Assembly (NCBI RefSeq): GCF_947507565.1
Contig: NC_089183.1
Location: forward strand, 1,550,001-1,614,000
Reading direction: 5' to 3'
DNA length: 64,000 bases
Origin: Oscarella lobularis
Taxonomy: Eukaryota; Porifera; Homoscleromorpha; Homosclerophorida; Oscarellidae
Positions 24,155-36,965 of the stretch are shown piece by piece. The notes under the pieces were generated by a model. The model worked only from the letters and a program-made list of their open reading frames with translations. It was not told the DNA's origin and searched no databases. The position numbers were made by a program, and so were the translations under genes. Positions within the stretch are counted from its first letter, which is position 1. Each line of letters opens with the position of its first letter.

Positions 24155-27100
24155 ATGGATACCCACCGTTCCTGCTTGAAATCTCTCTGTCGCATCTGCG
24201 CACGAAGCTCTTCCTCTCGCAAACAACGGTTTTCTGCGTGCAAGAATCACAGAAAAAAGCTTCTCGCCTTCGGAATTGACATTGAAAAAGACTCAGTTGA
24301 TGTGCATCCGGAAATCATCTGCCAGGCCTGCCAGCAACTCATCATTCGATGCGAGGCCTCTAAAAGAAAGCAACTGCCCTACCGGCCGCTGCAGAAATAA
24401 TTTCAATGGGCGGAGCACAGTAATGACGAATGCGTCACGTGCTCCATTTTTGCTGAAAATGCGAAGGGCGGGCGAACGGCGACTCAAAGGAAGCGCCAGA
24501 AATTGTCGGGCCACGGTCGCCCCAGTCTTCGAGGCCATCTCTGCCTGGAGAGGTATCTCGAACGAATTGCTCTCCCGTCATTTCGTCCACAAGGGGATTT
24601 TCGGCTGTACCCTGTCTATGCCAGTGACGACATCAACGCAGCAGACGTGCTTCAAAAGGCGCTGTGCCCTATCTGCAACGACGTCCTAGATAGGCCTGTT
24701 GAAGCAATCTGTCGACACCTTGCCTGCATGAAGTGTCTTCTTGAACAGTTGAAAAGTCACCCTCCTGAAGTAGAATGGCAGTGCTCGTCACCTGGCTGCA
24801 ACGCCCCGTTGCTGCTGTCGTCGGCGGAATTAAAGTCCTTTGGAAAAAGCGAAGAATTTTCTCGCATTCACAAGCTGACCGAGACCGCTCTTCGCAAGAT
24901 CAAGGCAAAAAATTTTGATATAAAATTTATAAATTATTTAATCTCATATCAATTAATTAAGTATAATTAATTAATTGATTAAATAATTTTGAATTTATTA
25001 AATTTATATTTAACAGGAAAATCAAGGAATATATTACCTGATATTTAGATTCACTGCATAAAGGGGTGCCAAGAAAAAATCTCACTGGAAAATCTGAGTG
25101 ATCACATAGGCAGCTGTCCAGGAGAGTTGCTGGTGCCGAATCCTCATGAAACCCATAAGGCGCTAAAAGAATACTTCCTACCTAGTATACAGTATGTGTA
25201 TGTATGCATGTATACCCGCTAGCTCGCCGAGTTTCTTCGATGAACTTGAGGGACGTCCTTAGCAAGAGGGCAGGCACACCTTGCACAGTCGAGAAGCGCA
25301 CTGCAGGAAGAATCATGAAGAGGATGATGAAGTCAAGGAAGGAGGGAAGTGCTAATGAAGTCGTTTTGCCCACTGGCTCTCGGGGAAAGGTAATCTTGGA
25401 TAAAAGTAATTAGACTACAGTAGTAGACTTGCAACCCTACTATGATCAGCCCACGACGTTTATGAGGATTATGAGACCAACCATTCCGTCCGACGAAGCA
25501 TCAGGGAGATCTCTGAGGCAGAGAACGACCTTGATGGAAAGTGTTCGTGACGCCGTTAGTGGCGGATCTTCCGGGTCACGTGTGCAGCTCAGGCATGAAC
25601 TGGCCCACAGGTCCAAAGACGACCGGCTGGCGCTCTTGAGGAAAGCCGGCTTCGCCGTGAAAGAAACGCCTCCTCCTGGAGCGGGTCTCGCTCTGAAGGC
25701 CGACCTGACGCTACCCTGGTACAGACTACAAATTCTCCGGAGGTAGAGTGTTTCCATTTCAATTCCCCTACGTACATAAATCATATACATGCAGATGGCT
25801 GAAAAAGTGGGGCCTCAGACTACCGGGAGAACGCACGGATCGACGAATAATGAGTGAAATCCTGCCGGACGACATAATCTCAGAAATGGCTATTTTCAAT
25901 TTCAAATCTGGAAATTCGCGCATTCTGAAGCCATCCCCGTGCGTTCAACTGCTGGACATGTGGAAAAGAATAACGTTCTTGTTAGACCGCCTAAACAGGT
26001 AATTTTGTCATTTTATTATTTTAAAATATTCCATTTTATTATCTGCAGTGTTGGAAAATTGACCTGGCACGACGAATGCATTCCTCAGGAAGAAGTCTGG
26101 GTCAAGATTGGCGGCGACCACGGAGGTGGCTCATTTAAGTTGTCATTTCAGCTGGCGAACATGGAACATGTCAACTCTATTCGAAATACCCACCCCATCA
26201 GCTGCTTTGAAGCTGCTGATTCCATTACAAATCTTCACGTGGGGCTGAAAATTTTTCAGAGTCAAATAATAGAAATGAAAAGATCATCGTCGAGGTCATA
26301 AGACGATTTTTTAGAAATTACCTTAGATAATAACATTTGTCTGTAGCAACAAGTCAGTGCGCCTCTTCATGTTCGGGGACTACGAGTTTCTGTGCAAAAT
26401 GTACGGATTATCTGGAGCAGCAGGTTTCTTACTTACTTTTATAGTTATTTAATTAACTACTTTGTCTGTACTAGCTCGCCATCCTTGCCTGAGGTGCCAC
26501 TGCACAAAAGAGCAGTTGCAGATACCCCTTCATCTTAGAGGGTTATCCTCACAGCGAACCCTCACTTCCTTGGCCACGAATTACAAGGATTTTCAACTGG
26601 CCGGAAATATAAAAAAGCTAAAGAACACAACAACGTGATATCTTCTCACATTTTCGACATCGAAACTGATCACGTTAGTTGCAAAAAACGAACTAATACT
26701 ATTTTAATTAAAAATACTTTAGGTGGCCGTACCTGCCCTGCATTTGAGCCTTGGAATTTTCTGTCGCCTATTCTTTCTCTTCGAGCAAGAGTGCCAACGT
26801 CTTGATGGGGCGTGGGGTCAGAAAAACATCGCTGATCGAGCTGCCCGAATGGCAGCAGCAACGGAAGCAGAAGCCAGCAGAGATTTACTGCTTCAACATG
26901 TGACGTGCTCACCTGAATTCTGATCCGAAGAACCAAGATGTCGTTTTACTACGGGGAGCAGTTGTCTATTTTCAAGAGAAGGCAAAATCATTGGTGGGTC
27001 AAGCTAAAATATTACATAATAATTAATCGACGATGTGTTAGGGAGAAGCTGTTGGCCCGCCCGCCGAGAGCCGCAACGATTTTATGTTGGCTGTCGACAA

Positions 27101-27731
27101 AGCTCTTTCGACGTGTGGTGTTGATCGAGAGGCGTATTTTGGAAGCACATTCATTGGAAATCATGTCCACAAAGCTTTAAAGGTAACTTTAATTCCCGTC
27201 TTCTAAATAAGTAATTACAAAGGCTATATAACTAGGAACAAAGTATTAAACTTATCGTTGGAGCTGTGAGGAAGGTGCCTTGCGGAGAGGAAATGAAGGG
27301 GCTTGCCAATGACGTGGCCGACAAATTTGAATCTGCCTTCACTCTCTTCCGCAAGTGCCATGATATCTACTCCCTCTGCAGAAAGGTCTCTGATGAAGAA
27401 ATAAAAAAGCTCGGTATGTAGTATGATAATATTAATTTTTGGTTATTGACTTTACGTAGAAAAATCCATTAACAATTTTATGAAATTTTATCGGTCAAAC
27501 TTTTCATCGTCGTCAATCTCACCGAAACTTCATTTCCTTGAAGACCACGTCGTCAGCTGGATTCAGCACTGGAAGTTGGGCCTCTCTTTCCACGAAGAAC
27601 AGGCAGCAGAGTCCATTCATGCTGCATTCAATGAACTCCAGCAAAAACATGCTAGCATCCGGAATCCAGTTGATCGACTGATGACGTCGTTCAAGTATCA
27701 CCATCTCAATAACTGCTCCGCCATTCTGTAA
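24155..27731 (+). CDS. RAG1-N-terminus-like transposase (N-RAG-TP type), multi-exon, lightly damaged
   Basis: The N-terminal exon has CRICARS and IICQACQQLI, then a RING: LCPICNDVLDRPVEAICRHL with CMKC and a CSSPGC pair, followed by a zinc finger HCIKGCQEKISLENLSDHIG-SC. This order matches the N-terminal third of RAG1. Downstream exons (about 25205-25390, 25420-25736, 25795-25999, 26049-26294, 26347-26422, 26475-26660, 26724-26923, 27043-27180, 27235-27413, 27461-27731) carry a DDE-type core: VWVKIGGDHGGGSFK (D), FMFGDYEFLCKMYG (D), HPCLRCH (the C(2)H motif) and HEEQAAESIHAAFNE (E), with GSTFIGNHVHKAL between. Mollusc elements joining a RAG1-like N terminus to a transposase have been described as N-RAG-TP. 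Damage: in-frame TAA at 24398-24400 and an A6 frameshift at 26611-26616. TSDs and TIRs were not found. Confidence 0.72.
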
Positions 27732-27754
27732 CTTGTTTGTATCCCTGTCTCCCT

Positions 27755-27842
27755 CTACATCTTGTGTCTGTGTACGTGTGTGTCTGTGTACATCTAGATA
27801 TGTGCCTTTTGTCTGTCCGTCTGTCCAGTCTGTCTGTCTGTG
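27755..27842. repeat. (TGTC)n/(TG)n microsatellite
   Basis: Interrupted TGTGTCTGTG and CTGTCTGTCCGT tracts lie just past the stop codon of the transposase gene. Confidence 0.8.
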
Positions 27843-27849
27843 TAACTGT

Positions 27850-30800
27850 TGGTGCCTTGAGTAGTGCCTCCGCGTGGCAGGGACTGGAAACGTCTGTTAT
27901 GGACGGCTAAACTACTTACAGAAGGCAGGAATTACGAGGGCGTGCAGACGGTCAAATAAAGGTGTGCAAAACTAAGCTAATGCATACCTTTAGATTATTC
28001 TTCCCTCTTTCATGTAGCTTTGACCGTTTTTGCCCAGCACGTGTACGAATCCAGGAATCGACCTCAGAAGACCACTCTCTAGATCGACGCGATACGACGC
28101 CTACCGGCAGGTACACAGTTTTTACCCCTTCGAACCCGTAAATTGATCCACTCTCACCTGTTCCGAGCATAAACCTATGTTGAGACAATGAGAAAAAGAG
28201 CGGAAACCGCTGGCTTCATCGCACTAATAGCCATTACCGGCTAAGAAATAGGACGCATGCGTACAATTTAATATGCCACAACGTGACCTATTGATACAGC
28301 CGTGCCCTTGGGTTATGGCAGTCCAGGCGTGAACGCCCTTTAAAAGCCAAGGTTGAGAAGGTCTTAGAATCGTTTTAGCAGTTGCACCTCCATGTTTTAG
28401 ACACAATCTAATGTCATACTGAAACGCAGACGTTTGCTCAGACTTCTGTTCTACTGATGCAGATTTCAGAAGAGTCAGTAGGAAAGTTAGGTGCGTTGTT
28501 TCTTAGTTTTTTTAGCAGTTGAGAGCTTGAAAATGCTCAGACTTTTAGGATCTGATAATTTAAGAACACTAGAAGCAGGCAGGTTCTTCCAAAAACATTT
28601 TATCGCACTTTTATCGCATTCGCCACTCTACGAATATAAACAGGGTTGACAGCATTGCTGTGACACAATCATTTGACATTGCCGCTTTTGGAACCAAAAA
28701 TCACCACTTGACACTTTGTTTTTAGTTTGTAATTTCTTAGCAGAATACAAATCTGTTTTTGAAATTTTTTGTTTCGACCAGAACTATGAAGCCCACATTA
28801 GAAAAGAAAGACAAAAGAAGCTTGGGCAACCGAAACGAAATTCACGTTATGGCAACACTTTCAAATTGACGTTAGTGTATTTACATGGATTAGTAAAAAG
28901 TGGTCGTGGAATACACAAAAAGGTTTATCATAAAATGTCCGGATGTGATTAATTATTGGAACCTCTGTAACTGGCCTCCTAAGTTTGCCCATCAACAGCA
29001 CGAGAAACCAGAATTTTTAGACAAAGTCAAAAACAAAGGTTTTACATTGTAGTAAACTCACAAAAAAATAAAACTTCGCTTAGCAACTCGTATATGCTAA
29101 AATGGGTTGTTTGCGTACAAACTTGTTCTCGAAGTTAGATTGTTTCTCGAAACCTGACTTTTACATTCGCGTCCTAAACTTGGCAAAATAGGCTAAAATA
29201 AGCGAAAACCTAATAGTAATTTGCATCACGGGAGCAGTGGCGGCCGAGGGGTGAGATAGTACCCGGGGTAGTATTTAAGATAGGGCTCTATTTTTTGAAC
29301 GCTAACCGACCGGGCTTTTATTTGAGACGAGGGCTCTATTCGCGCAGGCATACTATTCGCGCAGGCATACTATTCGCGCGAGTACGGTATATGATATCTC
29401 TTTGCTGTCTGACGGTAAAAACTGCTCAGGTTAAAGGTTTCTGCGAGAGCGCTGTGGCCTGTTTCCTTTTGCAGATATTTCTGAGGTAGGCTCTTTGACT
29501 ATTTTTATTGCTAACCGGCTAGTCATGATGTTGTCGATCAATTCGTTTATGACGAACTCTTTGCTAAAAGTTAACGTTGTCGTAAACCAGCATGAATCTG
29601 CCTTGCTTCAAAAAAAGATTTGTTTATTTTGTGCAGAAATTCGCTTGAGAAACTCAAGGTTTTGCTCTCAGCTTAAACAAATCCCATGGTGATTAAAAGA
29701 CGTTGTTACTTTTCTGTTTACTGCTCGCGCAAAAAGCCTAAGGCTGAAGAGAAACTGAAAGCCTTGATGCCAATAACGTCGCGCTGAGACAAAATGGATA
29801 AAACAGTCATTCCGTGAACGTAACGTGATAGTAGAGATTTCGAAAACAAAGAGTCCAAAGACGCAATTAATGCTAACAGACGCGGTGCGTACCAATGAGC
29901 AATTGCAGGCAGTTCGCGAAGTTGTGTCTTGCTCCTAGGGAAGAGCCAAAGTTTTCCCATTTTATATTTACAACTGTGTGCTGTTGAAACTGAAAAAATT
30001 TATCTTGGAATATTTCTTGTGTAGCTCGCCAAACATTTCCTCTGCTCACTTCGAGGTTTGTCCGAAAATTAATAACGTCTGCTTGAAGTCTGCATTTGAC
30101 TTCTGAGAATATGATGAAGCCTGTTTCAGACTGTCGAGTTCTTTTTTGAGGCTTTTGTTTTCGTCTAACTATGAACTCAATGTTTTTAGAACTATCAGAA
30201 AGTCAGTCTTTTCTGCGTTAAGTGACTCAGTTCATCCATTGGGCGAGAAACCATGGTAGACATAAACTAAGACGCTCTCTTTGCCTTGCTTGAATTTCTG
30301 CCATAGTCGCTCTTTTTTAATGTTGTGACCAAACGTTTTGGTAACAAGAATGCCCAGTTCAATACTTGAAATTGGACGCTCTCTTCTTAAAGGAAGGAAC
30401 ATGTTCAAACAGCACAGCAGTGCTGCGGCCGTAACGTAAGAATCTGCGCAGACTTTCTATCTCGTACGAAGCCTGAGCAGCACGAGCTAAAAGACATAAA
30501 GCGGTTTCTGATGAAAAGAAACTTTCACTCACTGCAAGACGCATTAAAAGAATACTTTCTCATAATTCGTGACGTAGGCGAACTAATTGCAGAATGAATA
30601 AAATCTAAGTATTAGATTAGCAACAGGAATCGGAAAGAAGGCCTCAATCTCTACCAAACGTAAGAAACGGCAGGACTATTGCGGCAAATGTCAATGCCAA
30701 CTTTGAGGAAGAATGGCAACGCTACGAGAAGGGCAAAAGGGGCTTGGTCAGATGGCTTGGTCAGATGGCTGTGTCACTACGTCACTACCAATGAATTATC

Positions 30801-31480
30801 TCATTAAAGTAGGCGCTGCCACACCAGACTCTCTCAGCGAACCCCATGCAGATTCGGGACCGCGACAGAGTCTTTGCACAAGGCTACGAAGTGCCGGTAA
30901 TTGGCACAATTTCTCTAAAGGGTACGTCGTTGATGGCTCTCGCACTCTACGTCGACCTGACGACAAAAAATAGAATATTGCGGGAATGAAGAATATGCTA
31001 AAATCGTCATCTGTGCGCTTCAATACAAAAAGAAAAAGTGACTACACCCTTTCATCAAATGATGACTTCGAAGAGATGGACAAAAAGAGGCGCCGTAACG
31101 AATGTAACGACCAACGACTGCAAGACCCACGACTGCAGATGCCGGATCAAATCGCAATGCCCGTAACCAAACCTTACAATTGGATACCGGTAATGGTCCT
31201 AAATAAAACCCGGGAAGGGCGATTATGCTAGGGCGTGGAAGACAAAAGAGTACCCTGGTAGCCCGTTCAAGAGTCTCAGGTTTGCTCACTACTACTGAAA
31301 ATAATAAAATAATAATGGTAGTTTTTTCTCCGATCTGAACTGATTAACGCCAAAAATAAGAACGGGGAACCCGAAAGTTTGTAAGCACCCCCCGATCGAT
31401 AGCCAAGGTGTATAAAAAATGGCTATCGCGTTAGCAGTTTTGAAGGCGTTTATACAACCTGAGCTTAATTGTATTCTTTA
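27850..31480. other. No gene recognised in about 3.6 kb
   Basis: Frames at 28716-28952 and 30986-31231 are protein-like in composition but have no identifiable domain or partner exons. A 17-bp unit (ATTCGCGCAGGCATACT) is repeated three times at 29336-29390, and GGTCAGATGGCTT is duplicated near 30747-30772. Nothing else stands out. Confidence 0.5.
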
Positions 31481-31559
31481 GAGCAAGATGCGCATCTGCC
31501 ATTCGATGACTTCGAGTCGTCATGAGAAGGCGACGTCGTGGGATGTCGAGGACCGCCGA

Positions 31560-31752
31560 AAGTTTGAAGAGTTCACGATGACTACAGCGACAGCAACGAC
31601 GACGGCAACGACGACGGCAACGACGACAGTAGCTAAGACGCAACAGTGACCGCGGCAACGATGGTGACGACCGCGACGGCGGCGACGAAGGTAACGACAG
31701 CGACGACAGTAGCAGCAAGGACGACGGCGAGAACGACGGCAGCGATGACTGC
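31560..31752. repeat. Trinucleotide-rich (GAC/ACG/GCA) tract
   Basis: Interrupted ACGACGGCA and GCGACGACAGTA units run for about 190 bp. One frame would encode Asp/Ser/Gly repeats (DDGENDGSDD), another Thr/Ala. It could be a low-complexity exon of the gene starting at 31838. Confidence 0.65.
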
Positions 31753-31837
31753 AGCACTTTGTTTTTGTCACCCGTTTGTCGCGAACCTCTTCCGACATAG
31801 TCTTGCTTCTTAATTAAAGCACGAGGTTTTTGTAATT

Positions 31838-33975
31838 GTGAGCACGTCGAGCGAAGTGAAGGAGAGGGATCTTCGTGTAATATCTAAAGGGGAAAAGCGT
31901 GCTCGCAAACAAAGGCACGACGACGACGACTTGAAAAAGAAGAAAAGGGCACGTCGTTCGAATTTGGGTGACGACGACAACTTCAACGCCTATGATGACA
32001 GAGGACGACGACGAACCGTTACACAGAGTGCGTCGTGTCTCGAAGCCGTTCATTTCAGATCGTCTTCCCCGTCGGAAGAAGAAAGTTTGTCGGACCAATC
32101 AGCAAACGTGTCGCACGACGAGGACGGCGAGACGAGGATGAGCATTCGTCATCACGTTAATTAAGGCGCACTACGGAGCTGTAAAAATTGAGCATCATCT
32201 ACTGAAAAAGTTTGTTCATTGGCAAGTGGAAGCTGCGGGCAATATAAAAATCGCAACGGATGCAAATAACTCGGCAACGCACGTCGGCCGCTTTGTCAAA
32301 TTCTTAACAGAAAAGCCAAAGGTACGAAAACGAAAGGGAAGATGGTCAAAGCGCTTAAGAACAAGAAATCAATCGTAAAATGCCTTGCCGATTACTCAAG
32401 GATCGAAGAATTTTTGTACAGGTTAAAGCTAGCTCGACAGCGCTAAGCCACCTCTTTAGTATCAAAAGGTGCTCTTTTTGACTGTTTTGCGCGCATTTTT
32501 TGATTCTGTGCTTTTAGATTTATTTGCTTTCTTCAACGAGATTTGCTGAAACTTTTCAACAAATTGGACGATCTTTTTTCTTCATGGCTCGAGCGAGCCA
32601 AGGCCGCTCTCAGTGAAGTACTGAAAGATTTCAGCAAATCGAAGAAAAAGGAAGGCTTGATGAAAACGACAGCGGAATCGATGTATAGCGCTGGAAAATT
32701 TGGTGATCCGGCCACAGCCATAGAAAGCACCAAGCAGGCCACTGCAAGCTTAATTGAGCGATTAGAAAGAAATGATCGAAAAGGCAAAAAAGGGATACAT
32801 CGTGGACAATTTTCGTTCACATACACCTGGTTTCTCTTTAATTGCCCGGTAACCCCTCCCAGGCAGCAATCGATCCTGCATATGACAATGAACGAGTCGG
32901 AGGACGTCAAGAAAAACAAAATGCTCGTCTCAAAGAATTTTAAGACATCGGCGACGTACGGCACAGAAGCGTTGCCTTTCGAAGAAGACGTCATTGCCGT
33001 TTTCGAGCGACCGCTAACGATACCCAAAGTCAACACCGTCTTCTTGTCCGTCAACGGAAAGCCCCTCGAAGGCGGACTATCAAAGCTCCTGCAACATTTT
33101 ATGAAAGAGAACGTTCCCGAACTGGGTAACTTGAATGTTACCAACATTCGGCAAATGCTCAGTACGCTCAGCCATGGGACGTTGGGCGACAACGATAGAA
33201 GAAATCTTGCTGAATGCAACAGCCATTCTCTAGAGACAGAGCAAAAATATTACGTGCGGTTTGCTCTGGCAAGAAAAGCTGAAATGGCGGCTAAAGCCAA
33301 AAAAATTTGACGGGATCGCCGATGAAATACGACACCGGCGACAAGGGCAGTGCGAGTACGAAGAAGACCCACGAAGTAGATGCTACACCCGATGTTTAGA
33401 GCCCCAAAAGCGACCGGGGCGATCATCACGACGCGGTTCCCCTGGGTATACCAGAAGAAATTTATATCCGAATTCGTGACAAATGTTTGGCGAAATTGCG
33501 AGAAGAGCAAGAGCCAGCAGAAATAGGCGCTACCGCGACTATAAGCAACAAATCGTGAATCGAGAAAGAGAGCGGCACAATGGAAAGAGCAAAGAAAAAA
33601 GCGAGCAAATTGCAAGTCACAGAAGGGAAACAGAGTGCCACAACCACCGCCAGAGAGCGAGTGGAGAATAAAGACTAGCCACAAGCCAGAAAGGTCATGA
33701 TCAAGAAACCTCTCGGCCATCGCATTACCTGGACGCAACCTGAAATCGAAGAAGTCTACACCTTCAGAAAGAACAACCCCAGTGCCGGGTTCAGCAATCT
33801 CTTTTCCAAAATAATGGTGAACCCGCAATTGAGAGCAACGTTCTATCGTCGCCACGTAAACACAGCTGCTGCAAGATTGCTACCGCTCCATCCTAAAAGG
33901 ATCATACGTGAAAAAGTTTGGGATCGGTCCGCCCGAGTTCTTCGTGGAAGAACGAGGCGAAGGCGAAAGTCTTGA
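31838..33975 (+). CDS. Tyrosine-recombinase (Crypton-like) gene, several exons, interrupted
   Basis: A basic/acidic N-terminal region (KGEKRARKQRHDDDD) leads into a region resembling a recombinase core-binding domain: VKIEHHLLKKFVHWQVEAAG and ATHVGRFVKFL. The exon at 32543-33310 has TVFLSVNGKPLEGGLSKLL, then TNIRQMLSTLSHG and NSHSLETEQKYYV. This looks like the R...HS..T....Y block of Crypton-type tyrosine recombinases; the assignment is from pattern alone. The first exon is broken at TTAATTAA (32157-32164), and one TTAA joins GETRMSIRHHV to the following AHYGAVKIEHH in frame. After 33310 several in-frame stops occur before a final frame with GHRITWTQPEIEEVYTF and a basic tail ending at 33975. 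Such recombinases insert circular DNA without TIRs. Confidence 0.5.
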
Positions 33976-33979
33976 GGAA

Positions 33980-35440
33980 GATTAAACGAAAGGCAAGGTG
34001 AAACAGTTACGTAAAAACATGTGTAAGGTAGTCTAATATTAGATGCGGTAGTCATTGGCGGAAGGGTTAATAACGCCAAATGCGTGCATGGACTGCAGGA
34101 GTTGCGCTTGCATGGCGTTAGTTGTGCCTGACGTTAAAGAGGTTACAACAAATATACACGTAAAGAGTATTAAAGTTAATTAAGAATGTCTATAATGGTT
34201 TTAGGGTTTTTTATAAGGGGTAAACAAAAGCATATTTAGAAAATCTTTAGTAACCATGGCAACTGTTGGGTCCAGGAATTCCTTGGTAATAGTTTACAGG
34301 AAAGGGAGATTGGGGGCTCGGCGTATGCTTTTAGTTCAAAGTTATGGTCGGTTAAAGGAGTAGTGGTTAGGAAAATTCTTTTAGGATTTTTAGTTGCTAG
34401 GGAGACACAGGGATTGCTTAGGGGAGTTTCAGAGCGCATTTCTACCCTTCCTGAAAAAAATCCCGGGTGCTCTAGCAGGATTCCAATTTCTCAAAAACCT
34501 CTCCTAAATGAATAAGTTACGGGATTAACGTTCCGTTTGGTCCGTTGTAGGCGTGCTATATATCATTCGAGAGCGCTTTCTGAGCTCTATCTATTTTGGT
34601 GCGTATGACGTCATCGGATGTAATCTCTATTTATTGTTAGCAAATTCGTGTTTTTGGAATTTGTCAACTTATAGCCATAATCTTGTATATTAGATTAAGG
34701 AGATTGACAAATATTTTACTGGGGTTTGGTACAGAATTTTATTCATTTCAATTTCGGTATAGGGTCTCGCGGGCATATTTGAGGTTTGACGTCATAATTG
34801 TGTTCGTCGGCATATCGGGGTTTTTGTTTCTAAGAGCATTTTATCTGCTCCAAACGCCATGTATTGTGAGGAGTTGTGTTGTAGGCATTAGGCAGTGTGG
34901 AAAATATTTTTTGTACATTTTGCGTAGATTCGCGCGGTGACGATTCGGGGTTACGTGTATACGGGAGCAGTGTTTTCAGTCATCGCTTTGGAACGGCTTA
35001 AAATGGGACGAAGGGGAGGAGAAAGGACGGAGTCGACTGTCGCGCAGGGTAGGTTGTGTGTTCGCGTCTCATTTGACCCCGTGCGTTCTGTGGTTTCGGG
35101 ACCCCGTACGCGTTCGAAGGATTATACTACTCCTTTCCTTTGTTCCCTGCGCGGTTTTTAGGGTTTGAACGTTTCGCGGCGAGGTTTGGAGCGTATTTGA
35201 GGGGCCTTTTCGGCTGCGCGTTGGGAATTGGACCCGAAAGGGGAAAGGGTGTTTTCTCGCGATCCTCGTTTTTTCGAGCGGTGCATACTGCGCTGTTTGA
35301 TTTTAGAGAGCGGTGCTACGCATGGCTTTCCTATTGTTTTTCCATAGATTGTCGTTTTGAAGGAGTTATTTCTTTTTTCATTTTTCAGAGGAAGGTTGTT
35401 TGGCAAGGAGTTTGGGACAGTCTTGAAGTAGGGGGATCAT
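33980..35440. other. No gene recognised
   Basis: AT-rich, with TTAATTAA at 34176-34183. I see no splice-supported coding exon. Confidence 0.5.
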
Positions 35441-35444
35441 CTCG

Positions 35445-36965
35445 TTCACCAATCTCGTGACCACGGGTCGCAGCGCAAACGGATCTCGACGAGCTTTTTG
35501 ATAGATCGGTAAGTGTCCTTGTGTGTCAATCACGTGTGTTCCGCGTAGGCCGTTCGCCCCAAATCGGTGTCGTCCACCACGAATATATCATGAAATCGCC
35601 CGACGAACTGTCGGAAAGCATCCTTCTCCGCCTCAGATAGTCGTCGCTGATGGCTTCTTTGGGTTTCCGTTTCGGCTACGCTCGCTGACTCCGGGTTTTC
35701 TGTGGGGTCGATCACCTCTAATGGGCCGGCGTCGCCGATCACAGCATCCTCCACCAGGTTCACTGGCTTTGACGACCCATTTCGGATTAGGATCTGTGCT
35801 TCCTCTCCGCCCGGCAGCAGGCTATCCTCTATTTCGATCCCCAGCTCGTTTCCATGCTTTTCGTTGTGCTCGAACAGTATTGGCTTCCGTTCCGAGTTCG
35901 CTTCAGTCATTCGAAGTGGAACCCATTCGGCGTGCTCCGGAAGAATTCGGGCTGCCCGAACCAGCTTCATCTCGACCGTCGACGTCGAATTTCCTTCATT
36001 TCGAATTTTGACGTGTGGGTCCATTTTTAGTATTCCGTTTAGACCCAACATGCACGGCATCCGCATATTCCTCTGCACGTATATGACTGGCGGTACCGTT
36101 TTGCCCTCTACGCTCCACGGTTTCCGACGCAATTATGGGAATTTCTTTCTGGCCGAAATCCACCAATTGACATTCGGGAGGTTGAAGCAGTACTCGATCG
36201 TTATCCATTTCCTTGAACGCTGTCTCCGATACCAGGCTGACAGGCTGTGCTTCCTTCGCCTCGACCAGCTTGTTCGACGGCGTCCATGAACGATTCGATA
36301 GGGTAGCGCAGTTCTCGTTTGAAAAGGAATCTTAACCATTGCTGAATTGTCCGACAAGCATCTGATCCCGAAGCTTTGGATCGACGTTGTGGCTTCGAAA
36401 TCCCTCCGCGTTCAGTCCCTGCAGAGCCTCGGCGAAATCGTTCACTGCCTCGCCTTCGCCTTGCTTCCTGCTGTAAAACTGAGCCTGCGTGAACGACTCC
36501 AGTTTTACCGGGCGGATTCGCTTGATCAGCGCATCCCGAGCATTGGCATACGAATTTCGCTCCGTTTCGCTCAGAGCCTCAAACTTGCGCAGCGCGCGTC
36601 TGGTAAGGTTTCCTTCGAACTGCAGCAGCCGGTCCTATTCAGGCCAGTGAGCCAGCTTGGCTCGATTCTCAAAGTGGCGCATGAATGTTCACAGGCCTTG
36701 ATCATCGTTCCCCTTTTCGTCGGAAAACGTCGGTAGTCGCAGCAGGTTCCAGGCTTGAAGGTCTTCGATAAGCCTTGATTCGACACCTGCGGTTTCCGCC
36801 CGCGGCGTCTGTCCTTCCGCGCTCCTTGTTGCCAACAGCAAAGGATCCTCCCCCGCTCCTGAGTCTGCCCGTCCGCTTTCGCCGCTCGTCGTCGAACCCT
36901 CGCTCCCTCCGTTCGCCGCCTGATGCGTTCCTCCGACACGGGGGCGTCCGCTGTCGACTCGATCG
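35445..36965 (-). pseudogene. Ty3/gypsy-like gag-protease fragment, truncated before the RT core
   Basis: Reading from about 36990 down: a capsid-like segment (ARDALIKRIRPVKLESF, then QAQFYSRKQGEGEAVNDFAE and LRDQMLVGQFSNG, stop), a protease-like segment (PVSLVSETAFKEMDNDR, then PPVIYVQRNMRMPCMLGLNG), and the pol linker FHDIFVVDDTDLGRT running into the start of RT (RPVVTRLVNEMI). The rest of RT, RNase H and integrase are missing, and no zinc knuckle remains. At least three frame breaks are present. It is a dead internal fragment of an LTR retroelement; no LTRs were identified. Confidence 0.7.

Noticed and set aside
35523-36289. Long plus-strand open frames (162 and 195 codons)
   Set aside because: They are antisense to the gypsy protease region, which has recognisable motifs on the minus strand.
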